Below, piece by piece: positions 35,341-44,515 of a stretch of DNA of 64,000 nt. Position 1 is the stretch's first letter. Every line of letters starts with the position of its first letter. Origin of the DNA: Streptomyces scopuliridis RB72 (lineage in GTDB: Bacteria > Actinomycetota > Actinomycetes > Streptomycetales > Streptomycetaceae); assembly GCF_000718095.1 (NCBI RefSeq), contig NZ_JOEI01000013.1, forward strand, positions 215,342 through 279,341, read 5' to 3'. Made by a program: the position numbers and the translations under genes. Below the pieces are notes generated by a model that made no database searches, was not told the DNA's origin, and saw only the letters and a list, made by a program, of their open reading frames with translations.

Positions 35341-35524
35341 CGTGTCTCCGTCTCTGTTCGGCCGGGTTCTGGCACAGGAGTGCCCGAACCCGGTTTGGGC
35401 GTACGGAACTTCGGGGTGCCGCCCAGACCAAGGGGGAGCCTGGATCACGGTCGTGCCGTTCCGGGCGGCTGCTGATAAGTGAACCGTTGGTCACGCTCAG
35501 TGGGTACGGTGGAAGGCAGTTGAA

Positions 35525-35542
35525 GCGGTATACGCGGTTTAC
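35525..35542. promoter_or_regulatory. Tandem 9-base direct repeat, possible operator
   Basis: GCGGTATAC is followed at once by GCGGTTTAC, in the divergent gap between the 249-residue protein gene and the regulator gene. One mismatch. It is a candidate binding site for that regulator. Confidence 0.35.
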
Positions 35543-35563
35543 AGCTCCGGAGTGGAGGCGATC

Positions 35564-36919
35564 GTGGCAGCGCAGAGGGACACCAACTCCCGTCTGCGCG
35601 ACGTCATCGGCGCGGCCGACTGCACCTACGAGGCTCTCGCCAGAGACGTGCGACGTATCGCCGCTGAGAACGGCGAGATCCTCCAGACCAACAAGTCGGC
35701 CATCTCGCACTGGGTGAATGGCACCCGTACCCCTTCGGGCCGGGCAGGTCAGTACCTCGCCGAAGCGCTGTCCCGCCGAGCCGGACGCACGATCACCCAG
35801 ACCGAGATCGGCCTCCATGCCGGTGATGCTGAAGAGTCGGCGGAATCCGATCCCGTCCTCGCCGTCACCGACCTGGGTCGCGCCGACGTCGAGCGCCGCC
35901 GCTTCCTCGCTATCGCGGCCTTCACCACCGCCGGCGTCGCCATGCCTCTCAGCCACGACCACGAGGCCACCGCCCGTATGCTCCGCGCCCGCACCGGCAC
36001 GTCCGTGGTCGGGGCGGATGACGTGGACGTCGTACGCCAGATCACCGCGGCCTTCAGCGCCGCCGACGAACGCCTCGGCGGAGGCCACGGCCTGACGACA
36101 GTCACCGCGTACCTCGCCGACACCGCAGCACCCACGCTGCGCGGACGCTTCCCCAGCGAAGCCTTACGCCGAGCAGCCTTCGGCGCCGTAGCCGAACTCG
36201 CCTACCTCGCAGGCTGGAAACACCACGATCTCGGCCACGAAGGCGCCGCCCAGCGCTACTACCAGGTCGGCTACCAGCTCGCCTGCGAAGCCGACCCCTA
36301 CGGCCACGCCGCCTGGATGATGCGCGCCCTCGCCCACCAGGCCCTCAGCCTCAAACAGCCCCACCACTGCGTCGACCTCGCCGAAGCCGCCCTCGCCCAA
36401 GGCGTCGGCCACATCGACGGCCAGACTGAAGCGCTACTCCACATCACCCACGCCCGCGCTTACGCCGCCATCAACGAGAACCCTCTGGCCGCACGTGCCC
36501 TGCTCGCCGCCGAAGACGCGCTCCTACGGGAGGATGGCCCTCAACCCAGCTACTCCCATGTCAGCGGCCCCGCCGCCGGCACCGTAGCCAGCCACACCGC
36601 CCGCACGCTGACCGACCTTGCCGACCACGTCGGCACCGAACAGCAGCACCGTGATGCCCTCACCCGCTGGGACCCCCAGAAGTACAAGCGCGTCCACGCC
36701 CTCACCCACGCCGACCTCGGCGACAGCCTCGCCACCCAGGCCCGCGCCGACGAAGCCGTCGCCGCCTGGACCCACGCCCTCGTCCTCATGGAGGGCATGA
36801 CCTCCGACCGCACCCGCAAGGCGATCACTTCGATCCGCTCCACCCTCGCGGTCTACCAGCGGCGCAAGGTGCCCGGCGCCGCCGATCTCGCCCGCCGCGC
36901 GCGCGAAGCCCTCGCCTAA
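35564..36919 (+). CDS. HTH and helical-repeat regulator with a TTA codon
   Basis: The 451-residue protein has a cryptic HTH at about residues 5-60 (RDVIGAADCTYEALARDVRR ... TNKSAISHWVNGTRTP), a short hydrophobic stretch (FLAIAAFTTAGVAMP) and a C-terminus of helical, TPR-like repeats with GGGHGLTTVTAYLADTAAPT. It shares this layout and several signature segments with the protein encoded at 44516. Such proteins are common regulators in Streptomyces. An in-frame TTA codon at 36164-36166 suggests dependence on the bldA leucine tRNA, hence developmental timing. GTG at 35564 fits GGAGG five bases upstream. A Nudix gene follows after one base. Confidence 0.82.
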   Translation: MAAQRDTNSRLRDVIGAADCTYEALARDVRRIAAENGEILQTNKSAISHWVNGTRTPSGRAGQYLAEALSRRAGRTITQTEIGLHAGDAEESAESDPVLAVTDLGRADVERRRFLAIAAFTTAGVAMPLSHDHEATARMLRARTGTSVVGADDVDVVRQITAAFSAADERLGGGHGLTTVTAYLADTAAPTLRGRFPSEALRRAAFGAVAELAYLAGWKHHDLGHEGAAQRYYQVGYQLACEADPYGHAAWMMRALAHQALSLKQPHHCVDLAEAALAQGVGHIDGQTEALLHITHARAYAAINENPLAARALLAAEDALLREDGPQPSYSHVSGPAAGTVASHTARTLTDLADHVGTEQQHRDALTRWDPQKYKRVHALTHADLGDSLATQARADEAVAAWTHALVLMEGMTSDRTRKAITSIRSTLAVYQRRKVPGAADLARRAREALA

Positions 36920-36920
36920 C

Positions 36921-37454
36921 ATGCCCAACAACCCGTCCGACGAAGGGATGACCGTGGTTCAGCCGACAACCGACGACCAGACGAAGGCCCTCAAGCCGGC
37001 GCTCGAATCAATGACCCTGCTGGTCGCTGCCGTGATCGTCCACGACAAGGCCACCAACCGCGTCGTCCTCCTCCAGCGCAGCGAGAACGCCAAGTTCGCC
37101 CAAGGCATGTGGGACCTGCCCGTCGGCAAGAGCGAACCTGGCGAACCCATCACCGAGACCGCCGTCCGTGAGCTGTACGAGGAGACCGGCCTGACAGTGA
37201 AGCCGGAAACCTTGAAGGTCGCCCACATCATCCACGGAGCCTGGGGCGTGGAAGCCCCCAACGGCTTCCTCACCGTCGTCTTCGTCACGCACGAGTGGGC
37301 TGGCACCGCCGAGAACCGCGAGCCACGCAAGCATTCCCAGGTCCGCTGGGTCGATGCCGACGCCGTCCCCGAGGAATTCGTGGAGACCACCGCCAGCGCC
37401 CTTCTCCGCTACCTCAATGGCGGGCCGCAGGTCTCACTTGACGGCTGGAAGTAG
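36921..37454 (+). CDS. Nudix hydrolase
   Basis: The 177-residue protein carries a complete Nudix box at about residues 69-91: GKSEPGEPITETAVRELYEE followed by TGL, giving G-x5-E-x7-R-E-x2-E-E-x-G. It should hydrolyse a nucleoside diphosphate linked to another group, with Mg2+. The preceding FAQGMWDLPVGK is typical of MutT/ADP-ribose-type members. Its ATG is one base after the regulator's stop, so the pair is co-transcribed and probably co-translated. The substrate is unknown. Regulator plus Nudix pairs of this kind occur near integrated elements. Confidence 0.88.
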   Translation: MPNNPSDEGMTVVQPTTDDQTKALKPALESMTLLVAAVIVHDKATNRVVLLQRSENAKFAQGMWDLPVGKSEPGEPITETAVRELYEETGLTVKPETLKVAHIIHGAWGVEAPNGFLTVVFVTHEWAGTAENREPRKHSQVRWVDADAVPEEFVETTASALLRYLNGGPQVSLDGWK

Positions 37455-37533
37455 GCGAGCGCTACCTCTGTCAGGTAACGCGTGACAACAAACACTGCCC
37501 AACTGCTCTATTGGCCAAAGAGATCTGCCACGA

Positions 37534-37556
37534 CTGTCAGTGCTCTGCGCCAGGAT
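37534..37556 (+). promoter_or_regulatory. RecA-NDp/PafBC-like promoter
   Basis: CTGTCAGTGCT, six bases, then CAGGAT. The ATG of the membrane protein gene lies eight bases past the -10 block, so the transcript would be leaderless or nearly so. Confidence 0.45.
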
Positions 37557-37564
37557 CTCCCCCC

Positions 37565-38587
37565 ATGAACATTGACTGGGAGCGCGCAGCCGCGATTCAG
37601 CGGTCGGTGGTTGGCGGTGTACTCCTGGCCGCGATTGTGGTGTCGATCTACCGAGTCCTCGCGTGGATCGCCCGCCGGATTCAGCCACTGCAGGTGCGGT
37701 GGGCGGCCTGGAACGCCCGAGTCGCGGAAAGGGATATGGCGCCAACAACGGCAGCTCTCCAGCGTCTTGGCTTGGTGGACCTGCCGATCCAAGCGTTCCG
37801 TGAGGCAGGTCGGAAGACTGCCGGAAGCGTCAAGCTTCGCTACTGGCTACTGACCTTCCCGATCGGTCTCGGTACCGGGGACCTCCTGATGGCAGTGATC
37901 AAAACGATCGAGACACGGCAGGTGCAGCCGAGTCTGCAACCATCAGCACTTATGCTCGCTGCCGTGACCCTGCCCCTCCTGATGTGGGCAGCCCGGCGCA
38001 ACAAAGCCATAGCGGGATACAGGTTGATGCTCTCGATCATGGCTGCCATCGAGGCATGTGATGCCGTGGCACGCTCAGACACGAGTGACAGGCCCCAGGC
38101 CCTCCGGCATTTGGACGACACCTGCTCCACAGTTCGGCGCTCACTTCTGCGCGTCCACCGGATCACGAACAGTGTCGGCCGCGGGTCTCCGCGGCAGCGG
38201 AACGCAAAGAACCACGCCGCCCTCGTAGTAGCCAAGCTTCAACTGGTCGAGGCGCAAGTCGACGCCAAGGGCGATGGAGCCCTCCGCAGCCTGGCCGCAC
38301 TTCTGGCGAAGATCGGAAACACCTTCGCTGTGGGAAGGGTCACCACCCTCCTCCCTGAGCAGAGCCTGCGCGGCACTACCCCGGTGGCTAATCGGGAAGG
38401 GCTTCGGCTGGTGGCTGTGGTCGTCGCTGCTGCGGGGGCGCTGTGCCTTGGGGTGCTGTCGGGACTTCCAGCGGGGGTCGATGTCGTCCTGGCCGGTAGC
38501 GCCGCCGTGCTGGCCGCAATGGTGGCGTACGGGCCCCGGGCTGCGATTGCCAAGGCAAGCGAAATCATGAGCATCCTGCGGCAGTAG
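37565..38587 (+). CDS. Membrane protein of unknown function
   Basis: The 340-residue protein has a hydrophobic segment at about residues 14-32, others at about 90-135, and a hydrophobic C-terminal pair (about 288-330) with a soluble helical region between (IMAAIEACDAVARSDTSDRP ... VVAKLQLVEAQVDAKGDGAL). No family is recognised. Codon use and GC content are lower than in the core genes, in keeping with acquired DNA. The ATG at 37565 is preferred to an upstream TTG since a promoter-like site ends eight bases before it. It may be a membrane effector of the island. Confidence 0.65.
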   Translation: MNIDWERAAAIQRSVVGGVLLAAIVVSIYRVLAWIARRIQPLQVRWAAWNARVAERDMAPTTAALQRLGLVDLPIQAFREAGRKTAGSVKLRYWLLTFPIGLGTGDLLMAVIKTIETRQVQPSLQPSALMLAAVTLPLLMWAARRNKAIAGYRLMLSIMAAIEACDAVARSDTSDRPQALRHLDDTCSTVRRSLLRVHRITNSVGRGSPRQRNAKNHAALVVAKLQLVEAQVDAKGDGALRSLAALLAKIGNTFAVGRVTTLLPEQSLRGTTPVANREGLRLVAVVVAAAGALCLGVLSGLPAGVDVVLAGSAAVLAAMVAYGPRAAIAKASEIMSILRQ

Positions 38588-38673
38588 CAATGGCCCTCAC
38601 TGCAGCTCGACGGCCCGCCGCACTACTGGAAGAGTAAGAAGGCTGCCGCCGCACAAAGAGCTTGGACGAGCCG

Positions 38674-38713
38674 GCGAGGGCCGCTACCCCGACTATGGGG
38701 TAACGGCCCTCGC
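38674..38713. terminator. Hairpin terminator at island end / after glnA
   Basis: A 17-base stem (38674-38690 with 38697-38713, one mismatch) and a GACTAT loop lie between the convergent membrane protein gene and glnA. Close by (38751-38768) is a GTGCACACTCGGTGCAC inverted repeat. The rest of the 38588-38871 gap holds no gene. Confidence 0.75.
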
Positions 38714-38871
38714 AGCGATTCTGACACCAAGTCAGAGTATTGGCCGGGCGGTGCACACTCGGTGCACAAGGGGGTGGAAAGTAAGCGGTGACAGTGAGAA
38801 CTGCTGAGAAGAGTTCTTGCAGGTCACAGCCAATTCCCAGAGCTTCAGCCCAGGGCGCCCGACCCCGCCTC

Positions 38872-40281
38872 TTAGATGTCGAAGTACAGCTCGAACTCGT
38901 GCGGGTGCGGGCGCAGTTGGATCGGGGCGATTTCCTTCGTGCGCTTGTAGTCGATCCACGTCTCGATCAGGTCCGACGTGAAGACGCCGCCGGCCTGAAG
39001 GTACTCGTTGTCCGCCTCCAGGGCCTCCAGGACCGCGGGGAGGGATGTCGGGACCTGGGGGACGCCCGCGTGCTCTTCGGGGGCGAGTTCGTAGAGGTCC
39101 TTGTCGATCGGCTCGGCCGGCTCGATCTTGTTCTTGATGCCGTCCAGGCCCGCGAGGAGGAGGGCCGAGAAGGCCAGGTACGGGTTGGAGGACGGGTCCG
39201 GGGCGCGGAATTCGACGCGCTTGGCCTTCGGGTTCGAGCCCGTGATCGGGATACGCATCGCCGCCGAGCGGTTGCGCTGCGAGTAGACCAGGTTGACCGG
39301 GGCCTCGAAGCCGGGGACCAGGCGGTGGTACGAGTTCACCGTCGGGTTGGTGAAGGCCAGCAGCGACGGGGCGTGCTTGAGGATGCCGCCGATGTAGTAG
39401 CGGGCGGTGTCCGAGAGGCCCGCGTAGCCCTGCTCGTCGTAGAAGAGCGGGGTGCCGCCCTGCCACAGGGACTGGTGGACGTGCATGCCGGAGCCGTTGT
39501 CACCGAAGATCGGCTTGGGCATGAAGGTCGCGGTCTTGCCGTTGCGCCAGGCGACGTTCTTCACGATGTACTTGAAGAGCATCAGGTCGTCGGCCGCGGC
39601 GAGCAGCGTGTTGAACTTGTAGTTGATCTCCGCCTGGCCGGCCGTGCCGACCTCGTGGTGCTGGCGCTCGACCTGGAGGCCGGACGCCTCCAGCTCCAGG
39701 GAGATCTCGGCACGCAGGTCGGCGAAGTGGTCGACCGGCGGGGCCGGGAAGTAGCCGCCCTTGTAGCGGACCTTGTAGCCGCGGTTGTCCTCGATCGCAC
39801 CGGTGTTCCAGGCGCCGGCCTCGGAGTCAATGTGGTAGAAGCCCTCGTTCGCGGTGGTGTTGAAACGCACGCTGTCGAAGACGTAGAACTCGGCCTCGGG
39901 GCCGAAGTACGCGGTGTCCGCGACGCCGGTGGAGGCGAGGTACGCCTCGGCCTTCTTGGCGATGTTGCGCGGGTCGCGGCTGTACTGCTCGCCCGTGATC
40001 GGGTCGTGGATGAAGAAGTTGATGTTCAGCGTCTTGTCACGGCGGAAGGGGTCCAGCCGGGCCGTCGACAGGTCCGCGCGCAGTGCCATGTCCGACTCGT
40101 GGATGGCCTGGAAGCCGCGGATCGACGAGCCGTCGAAGGCCAGCTCCTCAGCCGGGTCGAACGCCTTCGCCGGGATCGTGAAGTGCTGCATCACGCCAGG
40201 AAGGTCGCAGAAGCGGACGTCGACGAACTTGACGTCCTCGTCCGCGATGAACTTCTTGGCCTCGTCGGCGTTCTGGAACAT
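38872..40281 (-). CDS. glnA: Glutamine synthetase type I
   Basis: The 469-residue dodecameric GSI makes glutamine from glutamate and ammonia. It starts [20 protein letters not shown] and has [11 protein letters not shown], the metal motif [41 protein letters not shown] and the adenylylation site KDLYELAP. The Tyr is residue 397 counted from this ATG, exactly as in the known GSI-beta enzymes, so activity should be controlled by the adenylyltransferase GlnE. A double GlnR box at 40378-40415 gives transcriptional control by nitrogen. It is divergent from the RDD gene. Confidence 0.98.
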   Translation of the reverse strand: MFQNADEAKKFIADEDVKFVDVRFCDLPGVMQHFTIPAKAFDPAEELAFDGSSIRGFQAIHESDMALRADLSTARLDPFRRDKTLNINFFIHDPITGEQYSRDPRNIAKKAEAYLASTGVADTAYFGPEAEFYVFDSVRFNTTANEGFYHIDSEAGAWNTGAIEDNRGYKVRYKGGYFPAPPVDHFADLRAEISLELEASGLQVERQHHEVGTAGQAEINYKFNTLLAAADDLMLFKYIVKNVAWRNGKTATFMPKPIFGDNGSGMHVHQSLWQGGTPLFYDEQGYAGLSDTARYYIGGILKHAPSLLAFTNPTVNSYHRLVPGFEAPVNLVYSQRNRSAAMRIPITGSNPKAKRVEFRAPDPSSNPYLAFSALLLAGLDGIKNKIEPAEPIDKDLYELAPEEHAGVPQVPTSLPAVLEALEADNEYLQAGGVFTSDLIETWIDYKRTKEIAPIQLRPHPHEFELYFDI

Positions 40282-40377
40282 CCAGCTCCTCCTCCTCCCG
40301 ACCCGGGGAGGGGCGGGGGTTATCGGTCGTGCGGCCAGTGCGGTGGCACACGCTGGACCCGACCATAGGTTTCCGGG

Positions 40378-40415
40378 ATTTCTCCAGCATGACCCATTTG
40401 TTTCGCCGAAGTTAA
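40378..40415 (-). promoter_or_regulatory. Double GlnR box upstream of glnA
   Basis: On the minus strand: TTAAC, GAAAC, GTCAT and GAAAT with six bases between neighbours. This is a near-complete gTnAc-n6-GaAAc pair with 22-base periodicity, about 97 bases upstream of the glnA start. Confidence 0.88.
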
Positions 40416-40509
40416 CCAGCCCGGGTGCGCGCCGGGGCGTACGACGCCTCCGCCGACGTCCGCGTACCCCGTCCCCGGGGCCGGAAACGGGTCGCAGTAC
40501 CGTGGACGG

Positions 40510-40977
40510 GTGGACAACAGGCAAGCAATCGGATCGTGGCTCTCCGGACCGCGCGCGGCGGCCGAGGACATGGGCGTCGACTTCGGCTACCGGGGCGAGC
40601 GGCTCGGTCTGCCGGAGCACGGGCCGGGCTCCGTCGCCCCGCTCGGCCGGCGCTTCGGCGCCCTCCTCGTCGACTGGGCCCTCTGCATGCTGATCGCATA
40701 CGGGCTGCTCGCCGGGCGTGACTGGCAGGCATCGGGGAACTGGGCCCTCGGCGTCCTTCTCGTACTCAGCGTGCTCACCCTCGGTACGGTCGGCTTCACC
40801 CCCGGCAAGCGCCTCTTCGGCCTGCGGGTCATCACCGAGAGCGGCGAGCGGATCGGCTTCGGCCGCGCCCTCGTACGCAGCGTGCTGCTCTGCCTGGCCA
40901 TCCCCGCGCTGATCTGGGACCGCGACGCACGCGGCCTCCACGACCGCCTCGCCCGCGCCGTGCAGGTGCGGATCTAG
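40510..40977 (+). CDS. RDD family membrane protein
   Basis: The 155-residue protein has a soluble N-terminus with [20 protein letters not shown] and an RDD domain with two or three helices: [20 protein letters not shown] (the R/D pair that names the family lies here), [20 protein letters not shown] and [18 protein letters not shown], ending [17 protein letters not shown] proteins are inner-membrane proteins, some linked to ion exchange; function here is unknown. GTG at 40510 starts 228 bases from glnA. It is followed by a strong terminator. Confidence 0.9.
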   Translation: MDNRQAIGSWLSGPRAAAEDMGVDFGYRGERLGLPEHGPGSVAPLGRRFGALLVDWALCMLIAYGLLAGRDWQASGNWALGVLLVLSVLTLGTVGFTPGKRLFGLRVITESGERIGFGRALVRSVLLCLAIPALIWDRDARGLHDRLARAVQVRI

Positions 40978-40998
40978 GCCGGAAGACGAGGGAAATAG

Positions 40999-41036
40999 AG
41001 AGGGCGGTCCGGAACTCGCGTTCCGGACCGCCCTCT
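40999..41036. terminator. Bidirectional terminator
   Basis: A perfect 16-base stem (40999-41014 with 41021-41036) with a CTCGCG loop, between the convergent RDD and DUF4191 genes. Confidence 0.9.
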
Positions 41037-41062
41037 TGACGTGTTCAACGTGTACGCAGTGA

Positions 41063-41764
41063 TCAGCGAGGCTTTCCGCCACCCCGCGGCATCCGCATGC
41101 CCTTCGGCATCGGCCCCTTCGGCAGCGGCATGTTGCTCATCAGGTCGCCCATCGCCCGCAGCCGGTCGTTGGCCGCCGTCACCTGCGGGCCCGCCAGCAC
41201 CCGGGGCAGCTTCAGCATCGTCGTACGGACCTTCTTCAGCGGCACCTGGCCCTCGCCGTCACCGACGATGATGTCGTGCACCGGCACATCCACCACGATG
41301 CGCGCCATCCGCTTCTTCTCGGCCGCCAGCAGCCCCTTCACCCGGTTCGGGTTGCCCTCGCCCACCAGCACGATGCCCGCCTTGCCGACGGCCCGGTGGA
41401 CGACGTCCTGGTTGCGGTTCATCGCCACCGCGGGCGTGGTGGTCCAGCCGCGTCCGACGTTCTCCAGGACGGCCGCCGCCGCTCCCGGCTGGCCCTCCAT
41501 CTGTCCGAAGGCGGCCCGCTCGGCGCGGCGGCCGAAGATGATCGCCATCGCGAGGAACGCCAGGATGAAGCCCAGGATGCCCAGATAGATGGGGTGGTTG
41601 ATCAAGAAGCCGACCGCGAGGAAGACACCGAAGGTGACGATTCCCACACCCGCGACGACAAGACCGACCTTCGAGTCGGCCCGCCGGGTCATCTTGTAGG
41701 TAAGGGCGATCTGCTTCAGTCGCCCCGGGTTCGCAGCAGTGTCTGCGTTTTCCTTCCTCGCCAT
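41063..41764 (-). CDS. DUF4191 family membrane protein
   Basis: The 233-residue protein has a basic N-terminus ([20 protein letters not shown]), two adjacent membrane helices at about residues 34-80 ([20 protein letters not shown] and [20 protein letters not shown]) and a soluble C-terminal domain with [20 protein letters not shown] and [20 protein letters not shown]. It ends with a Met/Pro/Gly-rich tail. The family is conserved in actinobacteria next to the lipA/lipB genes; its function is unknown. ATG at 41764. Confidence 0.88.
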   Translation of the reverse strand: MARKENADTAANPGRLKQIALTYKMTRRADSKVGLVVAGVGIVTFGVFLAVGFLINHPIYLGILGFILAFLAMAIIFGRRAERAAFGQMEGQPGAAAAVLENVGRGWTTTPAVAMNRNQDVVHRAVGKAGIVLVGEGNPNRVKGLLAAEKKRMARIVVDVPVHDIIVGDGEGQVPLKKVRTTMLKLPRVLAGPQVTAANDRLRAMGDLMSNMPLPKGPMPKGMRMPRGGGKPR

Positions 41765-41774
41765 GCCCAGAAGT

Positions 41775-42023
41775 TTACGTGGCGTGGGAAGTGGCCTCCG
41801 ACACCGCCTCCAGTACATGCTCCGCCTCGACCCGGTCCTTGGCCCTGCGGCGGTCCTCCAGCACGGCCGTCCAGGCGTTGCGGCGGGCCGTGCGCTGGCC
41901 GCCGCTCAGGAGCAGGGACTCCACGGCGCGCAGCGCGGTGGAGACGGAGGGCAGCACCATGCCGGTGCGGGGGGTGGCTGCCGCCACCACTTCGGTAATG
42001 GGTCGTACCGGCGCGACCTGCAT
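41775..42023 (-). CDS. Small conserved protein between lipA and DUF4191
   Basis: The 82-residue protein starts MQVAPVRPITEVVAAATPRT and continues as a mostly helical, basic sequence (LRAVESLLLSGGQRTARRNA, then EDRRRAKDRVEAEHVLEAVS). GAAGGG lies ten bases before the ATG at 42023. It sits ten bases upstream of the DUF4191 gene and so is probably co-transcribed. Function is unknown. A longer start at 42104 is possible but less supported. The 42024-42316 gap to lipA has no other gene. Confidence 0.6.
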   Translation of the reverse strand: MQVAPVRPITEVVAAATPRTGMVLPSVSTALRAVESLLLSGGQRTARRNAWTAVLEDRRRAKDRVEAEHVLEAVSEATSHAT

Positions 42024-42316
42024 GGCGGCGGTCCCTTCAGGAGCGGTGAAGGTGAACGTGAACGTAGAGGCGAAAGCGCGGACACCTGTACGCGGAACGT
42101 GCATTCAGGGTCACTCACTGGTGTTACCAGTGCGTGACCGACCGGTCAAACGCGAATGAAGCCCAGACACGCCCCCGGACCGCCTCCGGAAACACCGGCG
42201 CGGCCCGTACGCCCCCATGACCTGCGGGGAAGTACGGACCGCGTGACGCCTTGCCTCTACTGCCGGGTAGCCGCTTGTGCTCGGATTCACACAACCCGGC
42301 GGGGGGCCGGAATCCC

Positions 42317-43282
42317 TTATACGGCCTGGGCGGTGACCGCCGCGCCGCGCCGCTCCATCGCCTGCTGGTACAGCCGGCCCGCGCGGTACGACGACCGCAC
42401 CAGCGGTCCCGACATCACACCCGAGAAGCCGATCTCCTCGGCCTCGTCCTTCAGCTCCACGAACTCATGCGGCTTTACCCACCGTTCGACCGGATGGTGT
42501 CGTACGGACGGGCGCAGGTACTGCGTGATCGTGATCAGCTCGCAGCCCGCCTCGTGCAGCTGCCGGAGCGCCTCGCTGACCTCGGCGCGCTCCTCGCCCA
42601 TCCCCAGGATCAGATTGGACTTGGTGATCAGGCCCGCCTCACGGGCGCGCGTGATCACTTCGAGGGAGCGCTCGTACCGGAATCCGGGGCGGATCCGCTT
42701 GAAGATCCGCGGCACCGTCTCGACATTGTGCGCGAGCACCTCGGGCCGGGAGGAGAAGACCTCGGCCAGCTGCTCCGGTACGGCGTTGAAGTCCGGGACG
42801 AGCAGCTCGACCTTGGTGGCGCCCGCCTCGCGCGGCGCCGTCTGCGCGTGGATCTGGCGCACGGTCTCCGCGTACAGCCAGGCGCCGCCGTCCTCCAGGT
42901 CGTCGCGCGCGACGCCGGTGATGGTGGCGTAGTTCAGGTCCATCGTGACGACGGACTCACCGACGCGGCGCGGCTCGTCGCGGTCCAGCGCCTCCGGCTT
43001 GCCCGTGTCGATCTGACAGAAGTCACAACGCCGGGTGCACTGGTCACCGCCGATGAGGAAGGTCGCCTCGCGGTCCTCCCAGCACTCGAAGATGTTCGGA
43101 CAGCCCGCCTCCTGGCAGACCGTGTGCAGCCCCTCGCTCTTCACGAGGTTCTGCAGCTGCTTGTACTCGGGACCCATTTTCGCCCGGGTCTTGATCCACT
43201 CGGGCTTGCGCTCGATGGGGGTCTGGCTGTTCCGGACCTCCAGGCGCAGCATCTTGCGTCCGTCGGGTGCGACAGCGGACAC
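42317..43282 (-). CDS. lipA: Lipoyl synthase
   Basis: The 321-residue radical SAM enzyme inserts two sulfur atoms into protein-bound octanoyl groups. It has both clusters' ligands: [15 protein letters not shown] (auxiliary cluster, C-x4-C-x5-C) and [11 protein letters not shown] (radical SAM, C-x3-C-x2-C), and the C-terminal RSSYRAGRL with the Ser ligand. It starts with GTG at 43282, preceded by AGAGAGG. It lies 161 bases downstream of lipB on the same strand. Its products are the lipoylated E2 and related proteins, including the E2 encoded at 54745. Confidence 0.97.
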   Translation of the reverse strand: MSAVAPDGRKMLRLEVRNSQTPIERKPEWIKTRAKMGPEYKQLQNLVKSEGLHTVCQEAGCPNIFECWEDREATFLIGGDQCTRRCDFCQIDTGKPEALDRDEPRRVGESVVTMDLNYATITGVARDDLEDGGAWLYAETVRQIHAQTAPREAGATKVELLVPDFNAVPEQLAEVFSSRPEVLAHNVETVPRIFKRIRPGFRYERSLEVITRAREAGLITKSNLILGMGEERAEVSEALRQLHEAGCELITITQYLRPSVRHHPVERWVKPHEFVELKDEAEEIGFSGVMSGPLVRSSYRAGRLYQQAMERRGAAVTAQAV

Positions 43283-43443
43283 GTCCGGCACCTCTCTCTG
43301 CTGGCGCGGCATTCGATTCTTCGGCGAACACCAGGTTACGCCCGATATTTGCGTGGCATTACGTCTGGCCAACCCGTGGCCAGAGGGACACATTCCCCCC
43401 GGTCGGCCCAGGAGCGAGACCAACCCCCAGGCGCTCGCGGCCC

Positions 43444-44241
43444 TTAAGCGGTCGCGCGCTCGATCTCGCGCGGCTGCGGCTCCGCGTGCTCCAGTACGTC
43501 CCGCAGATGCCTCTCCACGACCGGGACGACCTCCTCGACCGTGATCTCCCGGCCCAGCTCGTACGCCAGCGAGGTGACGCCCGCGTCCCGGATCCCGCAC
43601 GGCACGATCCGGTCGAACCAGGTGTTGTCCGGGTTCACATTGAACGAGAAGCCGTGCATGGTCACGCCCTTGGCGACCCGGATACCGATCGCCGCGAGCT
43701 TGCGGTCCTCCCGGCGCTGGCCCGCGTTGGACGGCGCGTACTCCGGGCCGTTCAGCCGCGGGTCGAACTCCTCGTCCGCCACCCGGGGATCGAAGTCCAG
43801 CGAGAGCCCGCCCACCGCCGGCCGCTCCGCCACCGGATCCCCGAGCACCCACACTCCGCTGCGGCCCTCGACCCGCGAGGTCTCCAGACCGAATTCGGCG
43901 GCCGTACGGATCAGGGCCTCTTCGAGCCGGCGGACATGCGCCACGACATCCACCGGGCGCGGCAGCTTCAGGATCGGGTAGCCCACCAGCTGGCCGGGGC
44001 CGTGCCAGGTGATCTTCCCGCCGCGGTCCACATCGACGACGGGGGTGCCGTCCAGCGGGCGTTCACTGTCCGTCGTACGCCGTCCGGCCGTATAGACCGG
44101 CGGGTGCTCCAGCAGCAGACAGGTGTCGGGGATCTCGTCCGCGAAGCGGGCCGCGTGTACCCGGCGCTGCTCCTGCCATGCCTCCTGGTACTCGACGGAC
44201 TCCGCGCCGAACCCCAGGCGGATGTACCGCAGCTCACTCAC
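43444..44241 (-). CDS. lipB: Octanoyl-[acyl carrier protein]-protein N-octanoyltransferase
   Basis: The 265-residue enzyme moves octanoate from ACP to lipoyl domains. It has [15 protein letters not shown], the [17 protein letters not shown] core that binds substrate, [27 protein letters not shown] with the active-site Lys (in KLAAIGI / RVAKG context), and [12 protein letters not shown] with the catalytic Cys. GTG at 44241 follows AAGGAGG by eight bases. With lipA it forms the lipoate pathway. Length is as expected with a modest C-terminal extension. Confidence 0.97.
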   Translation of the reverse strand: MSELRYIRLGFGAESVEYQEAWQEQRRVHAARFADEIPDTCLLLEHPPVYTAGRRTTDSERPLDGTPVVDVDRGGKITWHGPGQLVGYPILKLPRPVDVVAHVRRLEEALIRTAAEFGLETSRVEGRSGVWVLGDPVAERPAVGGLSLDFDPRVADEEFDPRLNGPEYAPSNAGQRREDRKLAAIGIRVAKGVTMHGFSFNVNPDNTWFDRIVPCGIRDAGVTSLAYELGREITVEEVVPVVERHLRDVLEHAEPQPREIERATA

Positions 44242-44515
44242 GGCAGTGCCTCCTTCAGAACCTTCACCGTGCACGTATCGCGCCCTCGCCACTGTACGGC
44301 GGGCCCTCGGCGGCGAGCCGGGCAGGTGCTTCCGGGCACCTCCCGCCGGGCCACTGCCACACAGCCGCCGCCCGCCTGTCAGCAACGCCATCGATCCTCA
44401 CACGAACGGATGAATATGGGGCGAACGTGCCGGTGAAACCGGTCACTGCTACTAAATTCGCGCCGTTCCATGAGGGCTGCTCCCCGGGCCCGGAAGGCAG
44501 GAGACCGTACAGCTG

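Noticed and set aside
38751..38768. GTGCAC inverted repeat as island attachment core
   Set aside because: No second copy was found at the integrase side, so I only mention it with the terminator.
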